Position numbers and translations under genes: made by a program. Below, piece by piece: positions 1-6,389 of a stretch of 7,393 nt of DNA. A model generated the notes under the pieces. That model made no database searches, was not told where the DNA came from, and saw only the letters and a program-made list of their open reading frames with translations. How positions within the stretch are numbered: the first letter of the stretch is position 1; every line of letters starts with the position of its first letter. Origin of the DNA: Syntrophomonadaceae bacterium (GTDB lineage Bacteria > Bacillota_D > Dethiobacteria > DTU022 > UBA8154); assembly GCA_007120815.1 (NCBI GenBank), contig SKMY01000120.1, positions 1 through 7,393 on the forward strand. The letters run 5' to 3'.

Positions 1-678
1 ATCGCCCCGGAAGTGACCATTTCCTACGGGATGACCGAAACCTCCCCCGTGGTGACCAAAACCCGGCCTACGGACACCCTGGATCGCAGGGTATCCACCG
101 TCGGACGTCCTTTGGCCCACGTGGAGCTGGAAATCCGCGACGCAGAAACCGGCAAGGAAGTCCCCCGGGGCACCGTGGGCGAGATCTGCTGCAAGGGTTA
201 TGTGGTCATGAAGGGTTACTACAAGATGGAGCAGGCCACAAAAGACGCCTTTTATGAGGACGGGTTCTATCGTTCCGGGGACCTGGGGACCATGGATGAA
301 GAAGATTACGTCAAGGTAACCGGCCGGTTAAAGGATATGATCATCCGGGGCGGGGAAAACATCTATCCCCGGGAACTGGAAGAATTTCTCTACACCAACC
401 CCAAGGTGGAAGATGTGCAGGTTATCGGGGTTCCCAGTACCAAGTACGGGGAAGAAGTGGCCGCGTATATCAAGCTCAAGCCTGGTGAAAGCTCAACTGT
501 GGAAGAAGTAAAAGAGTTTTGCCAGGGTAAGATTGCCCGTCATAAGATTCCCAAGTATATCGCCTTCGTGGAAGCATACCCCATGACGGCCAGCGGGAAA
601 ATCCAGAAATACCTTTTGCGGGATCAGGCGATGGAAGACTTCAGCTTGCAGGACGAAAGGCCCTCGATGAATGCCTAA
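1..678 (+). CDS. AMP-forming acyl-CoA synthetase (fatty-acid CoA ligase), C-terminal part
   Basis: This is the last 225 codons of an ATP-dependent acid-CoA ligase of the ANL (AMP-binding) superfamily; the N-terminal half, including the P-loop-like A3 motif, lies outside the window. The reading frame is open from base 1. Residues are counted from the first visible codon. YGMTE (9-13) is the A5 motif that contacts the adenylate. FYRSGDLG (89-96) is A7, whose Asp binds the ribose. GRLKDMIIRGGENIYPRELE (108-127) is the A8 hinge about which the C-terminal domain rotates between adenylation and thioesterification. ASGKIQKYLLR (197-207) is A10, with the catalytic Lys at 200. The hinge and C-terminal wording resemble the YngI/LcfB-type medium- or long-chain fatty acyl-CoA synthetases, but chain length cannot be read from this half. 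It is cytoplasmic and would supply the CoA ester for the beta-oxidation genes downstream. Those genes are 652 bp away behind their own promoter region, so co-transcription is doubtful. Family is certain, substrate is not. Confidence 0.93.
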   Translation: MAPEVTISYGMTETSPVVTKTRPTDTLDRRVSTVGRPLAHVELEIRDAETGKEVPRGTVGEICCKGYVVMKGYYKMEQATKDAFYEDGFYRSGDLGTMDEEDYVKVTGRLKDMIIRGGENIYPRELEEFLYTNPKVEDVQVIGVPSTKYGEEVAAYIKLKPGESSTVEEVKEFCQGKIARHKIPKYIAFVEAYPMTASGKIQKYLLRDQAMEDFSLQDERPSMNA

Positions 679-717
679 ATTTACTCCATGACACCGGAGA
701 TTCATAAAGTGCCAGGC

Positions 718-734
718 GGTTGAAGGCTTCAACC
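718..734 (+). other. Stem-loop 40 bp after the synthetase stop codon
   Basis: GGTTGAA (718-724) and TTCAACC (728-734) form a perfect 7-bp stem around a GGC loop. The stem is followed by an A-rich run (737-747) rather than T residues, so it is not a canonical Rho-independent terminator on the + strand. It may act as a 3'-end processing or stability hairpin for the synthetase mRNA. The function is inferred only from position. Confidence 0.4.
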
Positions 735-786
735 TGAAAAAATAAAATGTAAGTAACGACTCAGAACTACTTATAAGGGAAGCTGT

Positions 787-856
787 GGGGACGGTTCTGT
801 CGCTTCCGAAGCGAAGCGGATGACCGACTTTTAGGGAAGGCGACAGAACTGTCCCC
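787..856. repeat. REP-like imperfect inverted repeat (70 bp)
   Basis: The left arm GGGGACGGTTCTGTCG (787-802) is matched by the reverse complement of 841-856 with one difference, a G-T wobble between 793 and 850. The pairing continues inward (C803 with G840, then TTCC 804-807 with GGAA 835-838 past a bulged base). A smaller hairpin, CGCTT/AAGCG, sits inside at 801-813. The element is non-coding and lies between two transcription units. The arm sequence resembles dispersed GGGGACGGTTCT elements that I recall from clostridial genomes, some near REP-associated (Y1 family) transposases. That likeness is from memory and not verified, and no transposase is present here. It could also act as a transcript-end hairpin for the synthetase gene. 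Confidence 0.6.
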
Positions 857-947
857 CTGCTTCATGATGATGCATGTGCAATCAAACAATGGCTGAGTAG
901 TTACAAATGTAATATGAGGCCGGTGCGCGAGACGAGCCTTGAAAAAT
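857..947. other. Non-coding stretch with no recognised feature
   Basis: Between the REP-like repeat and the first of the downstream hairpins there is no open frame with a ribosome binding site and no RNA gene that I recognise. The only local symmetry is a short TTACA-AA-TGTAA palindrome (901-912), too small to interpret. Confidence 0.4.
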
Positions 948-973
948 GGTGCCCGCAGCGTACTGCGGGCACC
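948..973. terminator. Strong 11-bp hairpin, possible bidirectional terminator
   Basis: GGTGCCCGCAG (948-958) pairs perfectly with CTGCGGGCACC (963-973) around a CGTA loop, giving a GC-rich 11-bp stem. On the + strand the stem is followed by TGGATTTTATT, a broken T tract. On the - strand it is followed immediately by ATTTTTC, a somewhat better tract. A terminator is therefore plausible in either direction. No gene reading toward it on the - strand could be supported, so the + strand use, closing the upstream unit or an RNA, is more likely. It may alternatively be a domain of a structured RNA that continues to about 1150. Confidence 0.5.
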
Positions 974-1027
974 TGGATTTTATTCAAACAAAACAGGGGC
1001 AAATGCATGACTGAAAAAACCTCACAA

Positions 1028-1072
1028 CTGCCCAAATGAGCAGATGGGCGGGTCAGAAGCCCTCCAGCGGGC
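1028..1072 (+). other. Two small GC-rich stem-loops in the non-coding region
   Basis: CTGCCCA (1028-1034) pairs with TGGGCGG (1045-1051) in a 7-bp stem with one G-T pair and a 10-base loop. GCCC (1059-1062) can pair with GGGC (1069-1072) around a 6-base loop. Together with the hairpins at 948-973 and 1109-1140 they make this a stretch unusually rich in potential secondary structure. I recognise no known RNA family, and these stems alone could arise by chance. Confidence 0.25.
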
Positions 1073-1108
1073 CCGGACCGTTGCAAAACAGGCCTTTCAA
1101 GTCGGCAT

Positions 1109-1150
1109 AACAGCCCGGCCAGCTGTGGCCAGCGGCTGTTGATTTTATTT
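1109..1150 (+). terminator. Probable Rho-independent terminator upstream of the thiolase promoter
   Basis: AACAGCC (1109-1115) pairs with GGCTGTT (1134-1140), enclosing a second stem GGCCA/TGGCC (1117-1121 with 1126-1130, loop GCTG). The compound hairpin is followed at once by GATTTTATTT (1141-1150). A long GC-rich stem directly before a T-rich run is the usual intrinsic-terminator form. It would end whatever is transcribed from the left, insulating the operon that starts after it. The stem has an asymmetric internal loop (C1116 opposite 1131-1133), which makes it imperfect. Confidence 0.55.
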
Positions 1151-1225
1151 CCTCCTGGGCAGGATTTTTGGATCATCGTATAGAACGTTTAAATATTGAA
1201 AATATAATTATAATTTTAAAGCTTG

Positions 1226-1260
1226 TTGTAAAATTGCTTTTATTTTTGCAGTATTATACT
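1226..1260 (+). promoter_or_regulatory. Candidate promoter for the thiolase operon
   Basis: The DNA from about 1185 to 1275 is strikingly AT-rich compared with its surroundings, as expected of a promoter. The best -10 candidates are TATTAT (1252-1257) and the overlapping TATACT (1255-1260). The -35 box is weak: TTGCTT (1234-1239) lies 15 bases from TATACT, and TTGTAA (1226-1231) is too far away at 20 or more. Two TATAAT hexamers at 1203-1208 and 1209-1214 also fit a -10 but have no convincing -35. A start near 1267 would give a leader of roughly 65 bases. The weak -35 suggests an activator or another sigma factor may be involved; this is inference. Confidence 0.45.
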
Positions 1261-1272
1261 CGCTGTAATATA
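1252..1272. promoter_or_regulatory. Imperfect 21-bp palindrome over the -10 region, possible operator
   Basis: TAT..TAC at 1252-1259 is mirrored by GTA..ATA at 1265-1272, centred on 1262, with 6 of 10 positions paired. The site overlaps the candidate -10 box and transcription start, where a repressor such as a TetR-family fatty-acid regulator would act. The symmetry is modest and AT-rich DNA produces such matches easily. No regulator gene is visible in the window. Confidence 0.25.
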
Positions 1273-1315
1273 TAGACCAGGGGTTATTTGTTGTTTGTCA
1301 AATTTCTAGACGGTC

Positions 1316-1321
1316 AGGAGG
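1316..1321 (+). promoter_or_regulatory. Ribosome binding site of the thiolase gene
   Basis: AGGAGG, a full match to the anti-Shine-Dalgarno core, ends nine bases before the ATG at 1331. It fixes that ATG as the start. Confidence 0.85.
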
Positions 1322-1330
1322 CCTTTTGTA

Positions 1331-2512
1331 ATGAGAGAAACGGTTGTAGTCAGTTATGCCAGGACGCCCTTTGGAAGAATGCTTGGCGCGTTAAGCGGGA
1401 TCCCTGCAGTTGAACTGGGGGCCATGGCAATCAAGGAAGCGGTGAACCGGGCCAATCTGGATGCGAACCTCATCGACAATGTGTTTATGGGCATGGTGGT
1501 TCCGGCCGGGACTGGCCAAATACCTTCCCGCCAGGCGACAATTAAAGCAGGTTTGCCTTACGAGGTTCCCTCGGATACCCTGAACAAGGTGTGTGCCTCC
1601 AGCTTAAGGGCGGTCAACCTGGCTGATTCCCTGATCCGGGCCGGTGATGCCGACATCATCGTTGCCGGGGGTATGGAAAACATGAGCCTCTGCCCCTACC
1701 TTTTGCCGGGAGGAAGAAAAGGGTACCGCATGGGGCATGGAAAATTACTGGACTCCATGGTTTACGATGGCCTGTGGTGTCCGTTTCACGATGTTCATAT
1801 GGGGCTTCACGGAGAAATCGCCCAAAAAGAATTCGGTGTGACCCGCGAGGAAATGGACCGTTTTGCGTACCGGAGCCACCGTTTGGCGACCTCCGCTTTT
1901 AAAGAGGGACGCTTGAAAGAAGAACTCATGCCGGTCTCTATACCCCAGAAAAGAGGAGACCCCGTTGTCTTTGACCGGGATGAATCACCACGGGAAGACA
2001 CCACCCTGGAAAGGCTGGCTGCACTGCCTCCTGCCTTTAGCAAGCAAGGAACCATCACGGCAGGAAATGCCCCGCCGGTAAACGACGGGGCATCGGCTCT
2101 GGTGCTGATGTCGCGGGAGAAAGCGGAAGAACTCGGCATCCGCCCCCTGGCCGCTATTGTGTCCCAGGGCATGGCCTCAAGAGAATCGGCATATATATCT
2201 ACTGTTCCTTACTACGCCGCTGAAAAAGCCCTGCAAAAAGCAGCCCTCACCACGGAAGACCTGGATTTGATCGAAGTCAACGAAGCCTTTGCAGCCGTGG
2301 CCCTGACCTGCATGAAGCTGGGGAGTTGGCCGGAAGAAAAAATCAATGTTAACGGGGGTGCTGTAGCCATCGGTCATCCCATCGGCGCCAGCGGCGGGCG
2401 TATCTTAATGACGTTGATATCCGAATTAAGGCGCCGCGGGGGGACGTACGGCCTGGCTACCATCTGCAGCGGTGCAGCACAGGGTGAGGCCACCATCGTG
2501 AAAGCACTGTAG
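1331..2512 (+). CDS. thlA: Acetyl-CoA C-acetyltransferase (thiolase)
   Basis: A 393-residue thiolase, the usual length for bacterial biosynthetic/degradative acetoacetyl-CoA thiolases. It would cleave acetoacetyl-CoA with CoA to two acetyl-CoA, the last step of butyrate-type beta-oxidation, or run in reverse. The three catalytic elements are present: nucleophile Cys88 in NKVCASS (85-91), His349 in GHPIGASGG (348-356) with NEAF (317-320) before it, and acid/base Cys379 in ICSGAAQG (378-385). The residue spacing matches the Cys89/His348/Cys378 pattern of the Zoogloea enzyme. Some motif residues differ from the common consensus: CASS where CGSG is usual, NAPPVNDGAS (246-255) for NASGINDGAA, and CSGAAQG for CIGGGQG. 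These changes may alter the pocket or merely mark a clade. It heads the likely operon, with a strong ribosome binding site, and is 39 bp from the next gene. The symbol is by family, and the chain-length preference is inferred. Confidence 0.92.
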   Translation: MRETVVVSYARTPFGRMLGALSGIPAVELGAMAIKEAVNRANLDANLIDNVFMGMVVPAGTGQIPSRQATIKAGLPYEVPSDTLNKVCASSLRAVNLADSLIRAGDADIIVAGGMENMSLCPYLLPGGRKGYRMGHGKLLDSMVYDGLWCPFHDVHMGLHGEIAQKEFGVTREEMDRFAYRSHRLATSAFKEGRLKEELMPVSIPQKRGDPVVFDRDESPREDTTLERLAALPPAFSKQGTITAGNAPPVNDGASALVLMSREKAEELGIRPLAAIVSQGMASRESAYISTVPYYAAEKALQKAALTTEDLDLIEVNEAFAAVALTCMKLGSWPEEKINVNGGAVAIGHPIGASGGRILMTLISELRRRGGTYGLATICSGAAQGEATIVKAL

Positions 2513-2551
2513 AGGATAAAACATATTCAACTCAAAAGGGAGGGCATTTCC

Positions 2552-3403
2552 ATGCAGATCAATAAGATTATGGTTGTTGGGGCCGGTCAGATGGGTGGAG
2601 GCATTGCCCAGGTTTGCGCCCAGGCGGGCTATTCTGTTGTGCTGCGGGATATAGAGGAAAAATTTGTAGAAAAAGGGATTTCGGTTATTGACAAAAATCT
2701 GCAGAGGAGTGTTGACAAAGAACGAATATCCGCTGACGATAAGGCGGCGGTGCTGGGCCGAATTAAAGGCACCGTGGATTTGAAAAACGGCGCCGATGCG
2801 GATATTGTTATCGAAGCGATCATTGAACGGATGGACATCAAAGAACAACTTTTCCGTGCCCTGGATGAGATGTGCCCCCCACATGCGATTCTGGCCAGCA
2901 ATACCTCTTCCTTGCCCATTACCAACATTGCCGCAGTGACCTCACGTCCCGATAAGGTCATCGGTATGCATTTCATGAACCCGGTCCCTGTTATGAAACT
3001 GGTGGAGATTATACGGGGCCTGGCCACCTCCGATGAAACGTACCAGGTCATCGAAGCGCTGACATTAAAGCTGGACAAAGTACCCGTAGAAGTGAATGAT
3101 TTTCCGGGCTTTGTGTCCAACCGGGTTTTGCTGCCCATGATCAATGAAGCGGTTTACTGCCTGATGGAAGGAGTCGCTCAACCGGAAGCCATTGACAACG
3201 TGATGAGGCTGGGCATGAATCATCCCATGGGACCCCTGGCCCTGGCCGACCTCATTGGCCTGGATACCTGTCTTTCCATTATGGAAGTACTGCATGAAGG
3301 TCTCGGAGACTCCAAGTACCGTCCCTGCCCGCTGTTGAGAAAGTATGTGGCTGCAGGATGGCTGGGACGAAAAACGGGAAGAGGGTTTTACGAATACAGC
3401 TAA
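2552..3403 (+). CDS. hbd: 3-hydroxybutyryl-CoA dehydrogenase (NAD-dependent 3-hydroxyacyl-CoA dehydrogenase)
   Basis: A 283-residue single-function enzyme of the PaaH/Hbd type, about the standard length. It would oxidise (S)-3-hydroxybutyryl-CoA to acetoacetyl-CoA, feeding the thiolase encoded just upstream. The N-terminal Rossmann fold carries GAGQMG (10-15), with Asp33 at the end of the second strand, which favours NAD over NADP. The catalytic set is visible: Ser116 and Asn117 in ASNTSS, His140 in GMHFMNP (138-144), Glu152 in LVEII, and Asn190 in [10 protein letters not shown] (182-191). The C-terminal helical dimerisation domain ends with the typical [12 protein letters not shown]. The start is set by GGGAGGG (2538-2544), seven bases before the ATG. 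Its TAA stop (3401-3403) overlaps the Shine-Dalgarno AAGGAG of the next gene, suggesting translational coupling. There is no fused enoyl-CoA hydratase domain. Confidence 0.95.
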   Translation: MQINKIMVVGAGQMGGGIAQVCAQAGYSVVLRDIEEKFVEKGISVIDKNLQRSVDKERISADDKAAVLGRIKGTVDLKNGADADIVIEAIIERMDIKEQLFRALDEMCPPHAILASNTSSLPITNIAAVTSRPDKVIGMHFMNPVPVMKLVEIIRGLATSDETYQVIEALTLKLDKVPVEVNDFPGFVSNRVLLPMINEAVYCLMEGVAQPEAIDNVMRLGMNHPMGPLALADLIGLDTCLSIMEVLHEGLGDSKYRPCPLLRKYVAAGWLGRKTGRGFYEYS

Positions 3404-3417
3404 GGAGTGTGCTGCAC

Positions 3418-4557
3418 ATGGAGTTTAAGTTATCTGAAGAACATCAAATGATGAAAAAACTGTTTCGGGAGTTTGCGGATAACGAAATTGCACCTCATGC
3501 AGAGCATATCGATAAAACAGGGGAATTCCCCCGGGAGAATCTTCGCAAACTGGCCACAGAAGGGCACATGGGCATTCCCATTCCCGAAGAGTGGGGCGGT
3601 GCCGGCGCCGATTTCCTCACCTACATGTTTTGCCTGGAGGAAATATCCAGGGCCTGTGCCACCACGGGGGTTATCCTGGCCGTACACACGTCTCTCGGCA
3701 TTTATTCAATTTTATATCATGGAACGGAAGAGCAAAAAAACAAGTTTGTCAGGCCCCTTTCCCAGGGAGATATGCTGGGTGCATTTGCCTTAAGTGAGCC
3801 TGGGGCAGGTTCCGATGCGGCCGCCCTGAAGACTCGCGCCCGCAAAGAGGGTGATCACTATATCTTAAATGGCAACAAGGTGTTTATTACCAGTGCGGGT
3901 GAAGCAGACGTTTATGTGGTTTTTACGACCATGGATCCGGAAAAAAGGACCCGCGGAATAACAGCTTTCCTGGTGGAAAAGGATTCGCCCGGCCTGTTAA
4001 TAGGGGCCAAGGAAAAGAAGATGGGCTTAAACGGCTCGGCCACTTGCGAGCTGATTTTTGAAGACTGCCGTGTCCCTGCCGAGAATCTCCTGGGTGAAGA
4101 AGGCGGCGGCTTTAAAATTGCCATGTCCCTGCTGGACGGCGGGCGGATCGGTATCGCAGCCCAGGGGTTGGGGATCGCCCAGGCGGCCTTTGATGCGGCC
4201 CTGCAGTATGCCAAAACCCGGGAGCAGTTCGGACGGCCCATTTCGGATTTTCAGGCCATTCAGTTCAAGTTGGCTGACCTGGCCACCGAGTTGGAAGCGG
4301 CCCGCCTGCTGGTGTACCGGGCGGCTTTTCATAAGGATAAAGATTTACCCTGCACCCGTGAGGCCTCCATGGCCAAGGTTTTTGCCACGGATCTGGCCAT
4401 GAAAGCCGGGATCGAGGCGGTACAGATCTACGGCGGGTACGGTTACAGCCGTGAATACCCTGTGGAGCGCTACATGCGGGATGCAAAAGTCACACAAATT
4501 TATGAAGGAACCAACCAGATTCAACGTATTGTTATTGCCAGGGAATATCTAAAATAG
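3418..4557 (+). CDS. Acyl-CoA dehydrogenase 1 (short-chain/butyryl-CoA dehydrogenase type)
   Basis: A 379-residue FAD-dependent acyl-CoA dehydrogenase introducing the alpha-beta double bond into an acyl-CoA and passing electrons to electron-transfer flavoprotein. Domain order is standard: N-terminal helices (about 1-120), the beta domain with LSEPGAGSD (125-133) and NGNKVFIT (151-158) around the flavin, then the C-terminal helical domain with [12 protein letters not shown] (264-275), [17 protein letters not shown] (339-355) and [10 protein letters not shown] (361-370). Glu363 is at the catalytic-base position of short- and medium-chain enzymes, unlike isovaleryl- or long-chain types that keep the base on another helix. 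The ATG at 3418 is chosen because AAGGAG (3402-3407) precedes it by ten bases and the protein then starts [10 protein letters not shown], like family members. An in-frame ATG at 3358 would run back into the preceding gene. By hand count it is about 59% identical to the next gene. The exact substrate (butyryl, isobutyryl, 2-methylbutyryl) is not settled. Confidence 0.93.
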   Translation: MEFKLSEEHQMMKKLFREFADNEIAPHAEHIDKTGEFPRENLRKLATEGHMGIPIPEEWGGAGADFLTYMFCLEEISRACATTGVILAVHTSLGIYSILYHGTEEQKNKFVRPLSQGDMLGAFALSEPGAGSDAAALKTRARKEGDHYILNGNKVFITSAGEADVYVVFTTMDPEKRTRGITAFLVEKDSPGLLIGAKEKKMGLNGSATCELIFEDCRVPAENLLGEEGGGFKIAMSLLDGGRIGIAAQGLGIAQAAFDAALQYAKTREQFGRPISDFQAIQFKLADLATELEAARLLVYRAAFHKDKDLPCTREASMAKVFATDLAMKAGIEAVQIYGGYGYSREYPVERYMRDAKVTQIYEGTNQIQRIVIAREYLK

Positions 4558-4632
4558 GGATACAATTGTGCTTAGCACTTTCTGCCATAATATCTTATCT
4601 AAAACATACTAATTTAAGGAGGAACGTGTATT
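4558..4632 (+). promoter_or_regulatory. 75-bp spacer, possible weak internal promoter, and ribosome binding site
   Basis: This is the longest gap inside the operon and is AT-rich. TTGTGC (4566-4571) and TAATAT (4588-4593) stand 16 bases apart and could be a weak promoter serving the second dehydrogenase and the B12 genes. A tiny GTGC-TTA-GCAC hairpin (4568-4578) followed by TTT is too short for a good terminator. AAGGAGGA (4616-4623) is a strong ribosome binding site, with ten bases from GGAGG to the ATG at 4633. Confidence 0.35.
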
Positions 4633-5772
4633 ATGAATTTTACCATGTCGCCGGAGCATGAAATGATGCGTAAATCCATTCGAGACTTTACCGTAAACGA
4701 AATTGAGCCCGGTGCGTCAGAAAGAGATGAAAAAGAAGAATTCTCCAGGGAGATATTTGAAAAGATGGCACAAATGGAGCTCACCGGTATACCGTGGCCC
4801 GAAGAGTACGGAGGCGCCGGGGACGACTACCTGGGCTATGCCATTGCAGTGGAGGAAATTTCCCGGGTGGATGCCTCCGCAGGGGTTACTCTTTCGGCCC
4901 ACACATCCCTTTGCTCCTGGCCCATTTACAAGTACGGCAACAAAGAGCAGAAGAAGAAATACCTGACACCCCTGGCCCGGGGGGAAAAGCTCGGTGGGTA
5001 CGGGTTAACCGAACCCTCTGCCGGCTCTGACGCTGGCAGCTTGCAGACCACGGCCGTGCTGGATGGGGACCACTATGTCTTAAACGGCAACAAGATTTTT
5101 ATCACCAATGCCGATGATGGCGAGATCTACGTGGTATTCGCCTCTACCGACAAAAGTCAGCGGGCCAGGGGGATCAGCGCCTTTATCGTCGAAAAAGGAA
5201 CGCCCGGCTTTTCTTTTGGAAAAAAAGAAAAGAAACTGGGTATCCGTTCCTCAGCCACCAACGAGCTAATTTTTGACGACTGCCGGGTTCCCAAGGAAAA
5301 CCTTTTGGGGAAAGAGGGCGAAGGATTTAAAATTGCCATGACAACTTTAGACGGCGGCCGCAACGGCATCGCAGCCCAGGCCTTAGGCATCGCCCAGGGA
5401 GCCCTGGATGCGGCGGTAGACTACGCCAAAACCCGGGAACAATTCGGCCGGCCCATCGCCGACTTCCAGGCGGTTTCCTTTATGATCGCCGACATGGGAA
5501 CCAAAATCGAAGCGGCACGGCTGCTAACTTACCAGGCGGCCTACCTGGAAAGTCAGAACCTTCCTTATGCCAAGGAATCGGCCATGTCCAAGCTTTATGC
5601 CTCTGATGTGGCCATGGAAGTTACCGTCAACGCCGTCCAGATTTTCGGCGGGTACGGGTACAGCCGGGAGTATCCCGTAGAACGTTTTATGAGAGATGCA
5701 AAAATTACGCAAATTTATGAAGGCACCAATGAGATACAGAGACTGGTTATTGGCCGCTACTTGCTGAAATAA
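4633..5772 (+). CDS. Acyl-CoA dehydrogenase 2 (short-chain/butyryl-CoA dehydrogenase type)
   Basis: A second 379-residue FAD-dependent acyl-CoA dehydrogenase, aligning with the preceding one without gaps at about 59% identity (about 225 of 379 by hand). Flavin and substrate motifs are intact: LTEPSAGSD (125-133), NGNKIFIT (151-158), [12 protein letters not shown] (264-275), [17 protein letters not shown] (339-355) and [10 protein letters not shown] (361-370), with the catalytic base Glu363. Identity is lowest in the N-terminal 120 residues (just under half) and around 301-330. It is very low at 94-100, in the helices expected to lie near the acyl chain: LGIYSILY in the first enzyme, LCSWPIYK here. 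That suggests the two copies handle different acyl-CoA substrates rather than being redundant. The start is supported by AAGGAGGA. A 36-bp gap separates it from the adenosyltransferase start. Electron acceptor is presumably an electron-transfer flavoprotein encoded elsewhere. Confidence 0.93.
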   Translation: MNFTMSPEHEMMRKSIRDFTVNEIEPGASERDEKEEFSREIFEKMAQMELTGIPWPEEYGGAGDDYLGYAIAVEEISRVDASAGVTLSAHTSLCSWPIYKYGNKEQKKKYLTPLARGEKLGGYGLTEPSAGSDAGSLQTTAVLDGDHYVLNGNKIFITNADDGEIYVVFASTDKSQRARGISAFIVEKGTPGFSFGKKEKKLGIRSSATNELIFDDCRVPKENLLGKEGEGFKIAMTTLDGGRNGIAAQALGIAQGALDAAVDYAKTREQFGRPIADFQAVSFMIADMGTKIEAARLLTYQAAYLESQNLPYAKESAMSKLYASDVAMEVTVNAVQIFGGYGYSREYPVERFMRDAKITQIYEGTNEIQRLVIGRYLLK

Positions 5773-5808
5773 CATGAAGCTCAATACACTGCTGAGGAGT
5801 TGAAGGTC

Positions 5809-6336
5809 ATGTCGGAAGGCCAAATAGGGCTGGTCATGGTTTACACCGGTGATGGAAAGGGGAAGACGACGGCGGCCTTGGGCCTGGCTTTTCGGGCTGC
5901 AGGTCACGGGCTAAAAGTTCTCGCCGTGCATTTCTTGAAAGGGCGAGATTATGGAGAAGCCAAGGCTGCCGAGATCTTTCCAAACTTTGATGTGGTCAAG
6001 GCGGGAAGAGAAAAATTTGTCAACCGGGACAACCCCGACCCGGAAGACGTGAAGCTGGCAAAAGAAGGGCTGTCCCGGGCGGGAGAAGCAGCGGCCAGCG
6101 GCCAGTACGACCTGATTGTACTGGATGAGATTAATGTGGCTCTAAACTACAACCTGGTTTCTCTCCAGGACGTTTTAGAGCTGATTGAAAAACGAGCACC
6201 CGGGGTCAACCTGGTTCTAACCGGACGGAATGCTCCCCCGGAAATACTGGAAAAAGCGGATATGATCAGTGAAGTTAAAGAAATCAAGCACCACTTTGCA
6301 TCGGGGATAAAAGCAAGAGAGGGTATTGAATATTAA
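5809..6336 (+). CDS. cobO: ATP:cob(I)alamin / corrinoid adenosyltransferase (CobA/CobO/BtuR family)
   Basis: A 175-residue cytoplasmic enzyme transferring the adenosyl group of ATP to the cobalt of a reduced corrinoid, giving adenosylcobalamin or its precursor. The P-loop is the unusual family form GDGKGKTT (14-21), where ATP binds in reversed orientation. It is followed by AALGLAFRAAGHG (22-34), LIVLDEIN (102-109), LVLTGR (135-140) and a C-terminal EVKEIKHHFASGIKAREGIEY (155-175), close to the CobA consensus ending. It belongs to the CobA fold, not the PduO or EutT types. Start choice: ATG 5809 has GAGGAG (5794-5799) nine bases upstream; an in-frame TTG at 5800 abuts that site and is unlikely. 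Lying between acyl-CoA dehydrogenases and a MeaB GTPase, with no other B12-synthesis genes, it probably serves cofactor supply for a mutase rather than de novo synthesis. No cobalamin riboswitch fits in the 36-bp gap. Confidence 0.93.
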   Translation: MSEGQIGLVMVYTGDGKGKTTAALGLAFRAAGHGLKVLAVHFLKGRDYGEAKAAEIFPNFDVVKAGREKFVNRDNPDPEDVKLAKEGLSRAGEAAASGQYDLIVLDEINVALNYNLVSLQDVLELIEKRAPGVNLVLTGRNAPPEILEKADMISEVKEIKHHFASGIKAREGIEY

Positions 6337-6389
6337 TTAATAAGAAGCTGCTTTTTTACCAAGACCTACAGTTAGGTGGTGTGTTGTCA

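Noticed and set aside
718..747. Rho-independent terminator for the synthetase gene
   Set aside because: The 7-bp stem is perfect, but it is followed by an A tract rather than T residues; listed only as a stem-loop.
901..1176. 91-codon open frame on the - strand in the intergenic region
   Set aside because: No ribosome binding site before its ATG, low-complexity composition without any recognisable motif, and it runs through the hairpins at 948-973 and 1109-1140. More likely structured non-coding DNA.
3358..3417. In-frame upstream ATG adding 20 residues to the first acyl-CoA dehydrogenase
   Set aside because: It would overlap the end of the 3-hydroxyacyl-CoA dehydrogenase gene, has no ribosome binding site, and adds residues unlike the family N-terminus. 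ATG 3418 has AAGGAG at ten bases.
3418..5772. Recent tandem duplication of the acyl-CoA dehydrogenase gene
   Set aside because: About 59% protein identity with different spacers indicates an old divergence or separate acquisition, not a recent copy.
5800..5808. TTG start three codons upstream for the adenosyltransferase
   Set aside because: The TTG directly abuts the GAGGAG ribosome binding site, leaving no spacing; ATG 5809 is nine bases from it.
5773..5808. Cobalamin riboswitch before the adenosyltransferase gene
   Set aside because: The gap is only 36 bp, far too short for the roughly 200-base element. I also saw no B12-box-like sequence in the longer region before the thiolase gene.
6337..6366. 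Terminator between the adenosyltransferase and meaB genes (a T run at about 6352-6357)
   Set aside because: The only stem before the T run (AAGAAG with CTTTTT) is weak and consists largely of A-T and G-T pairs, so termination is unlikely.
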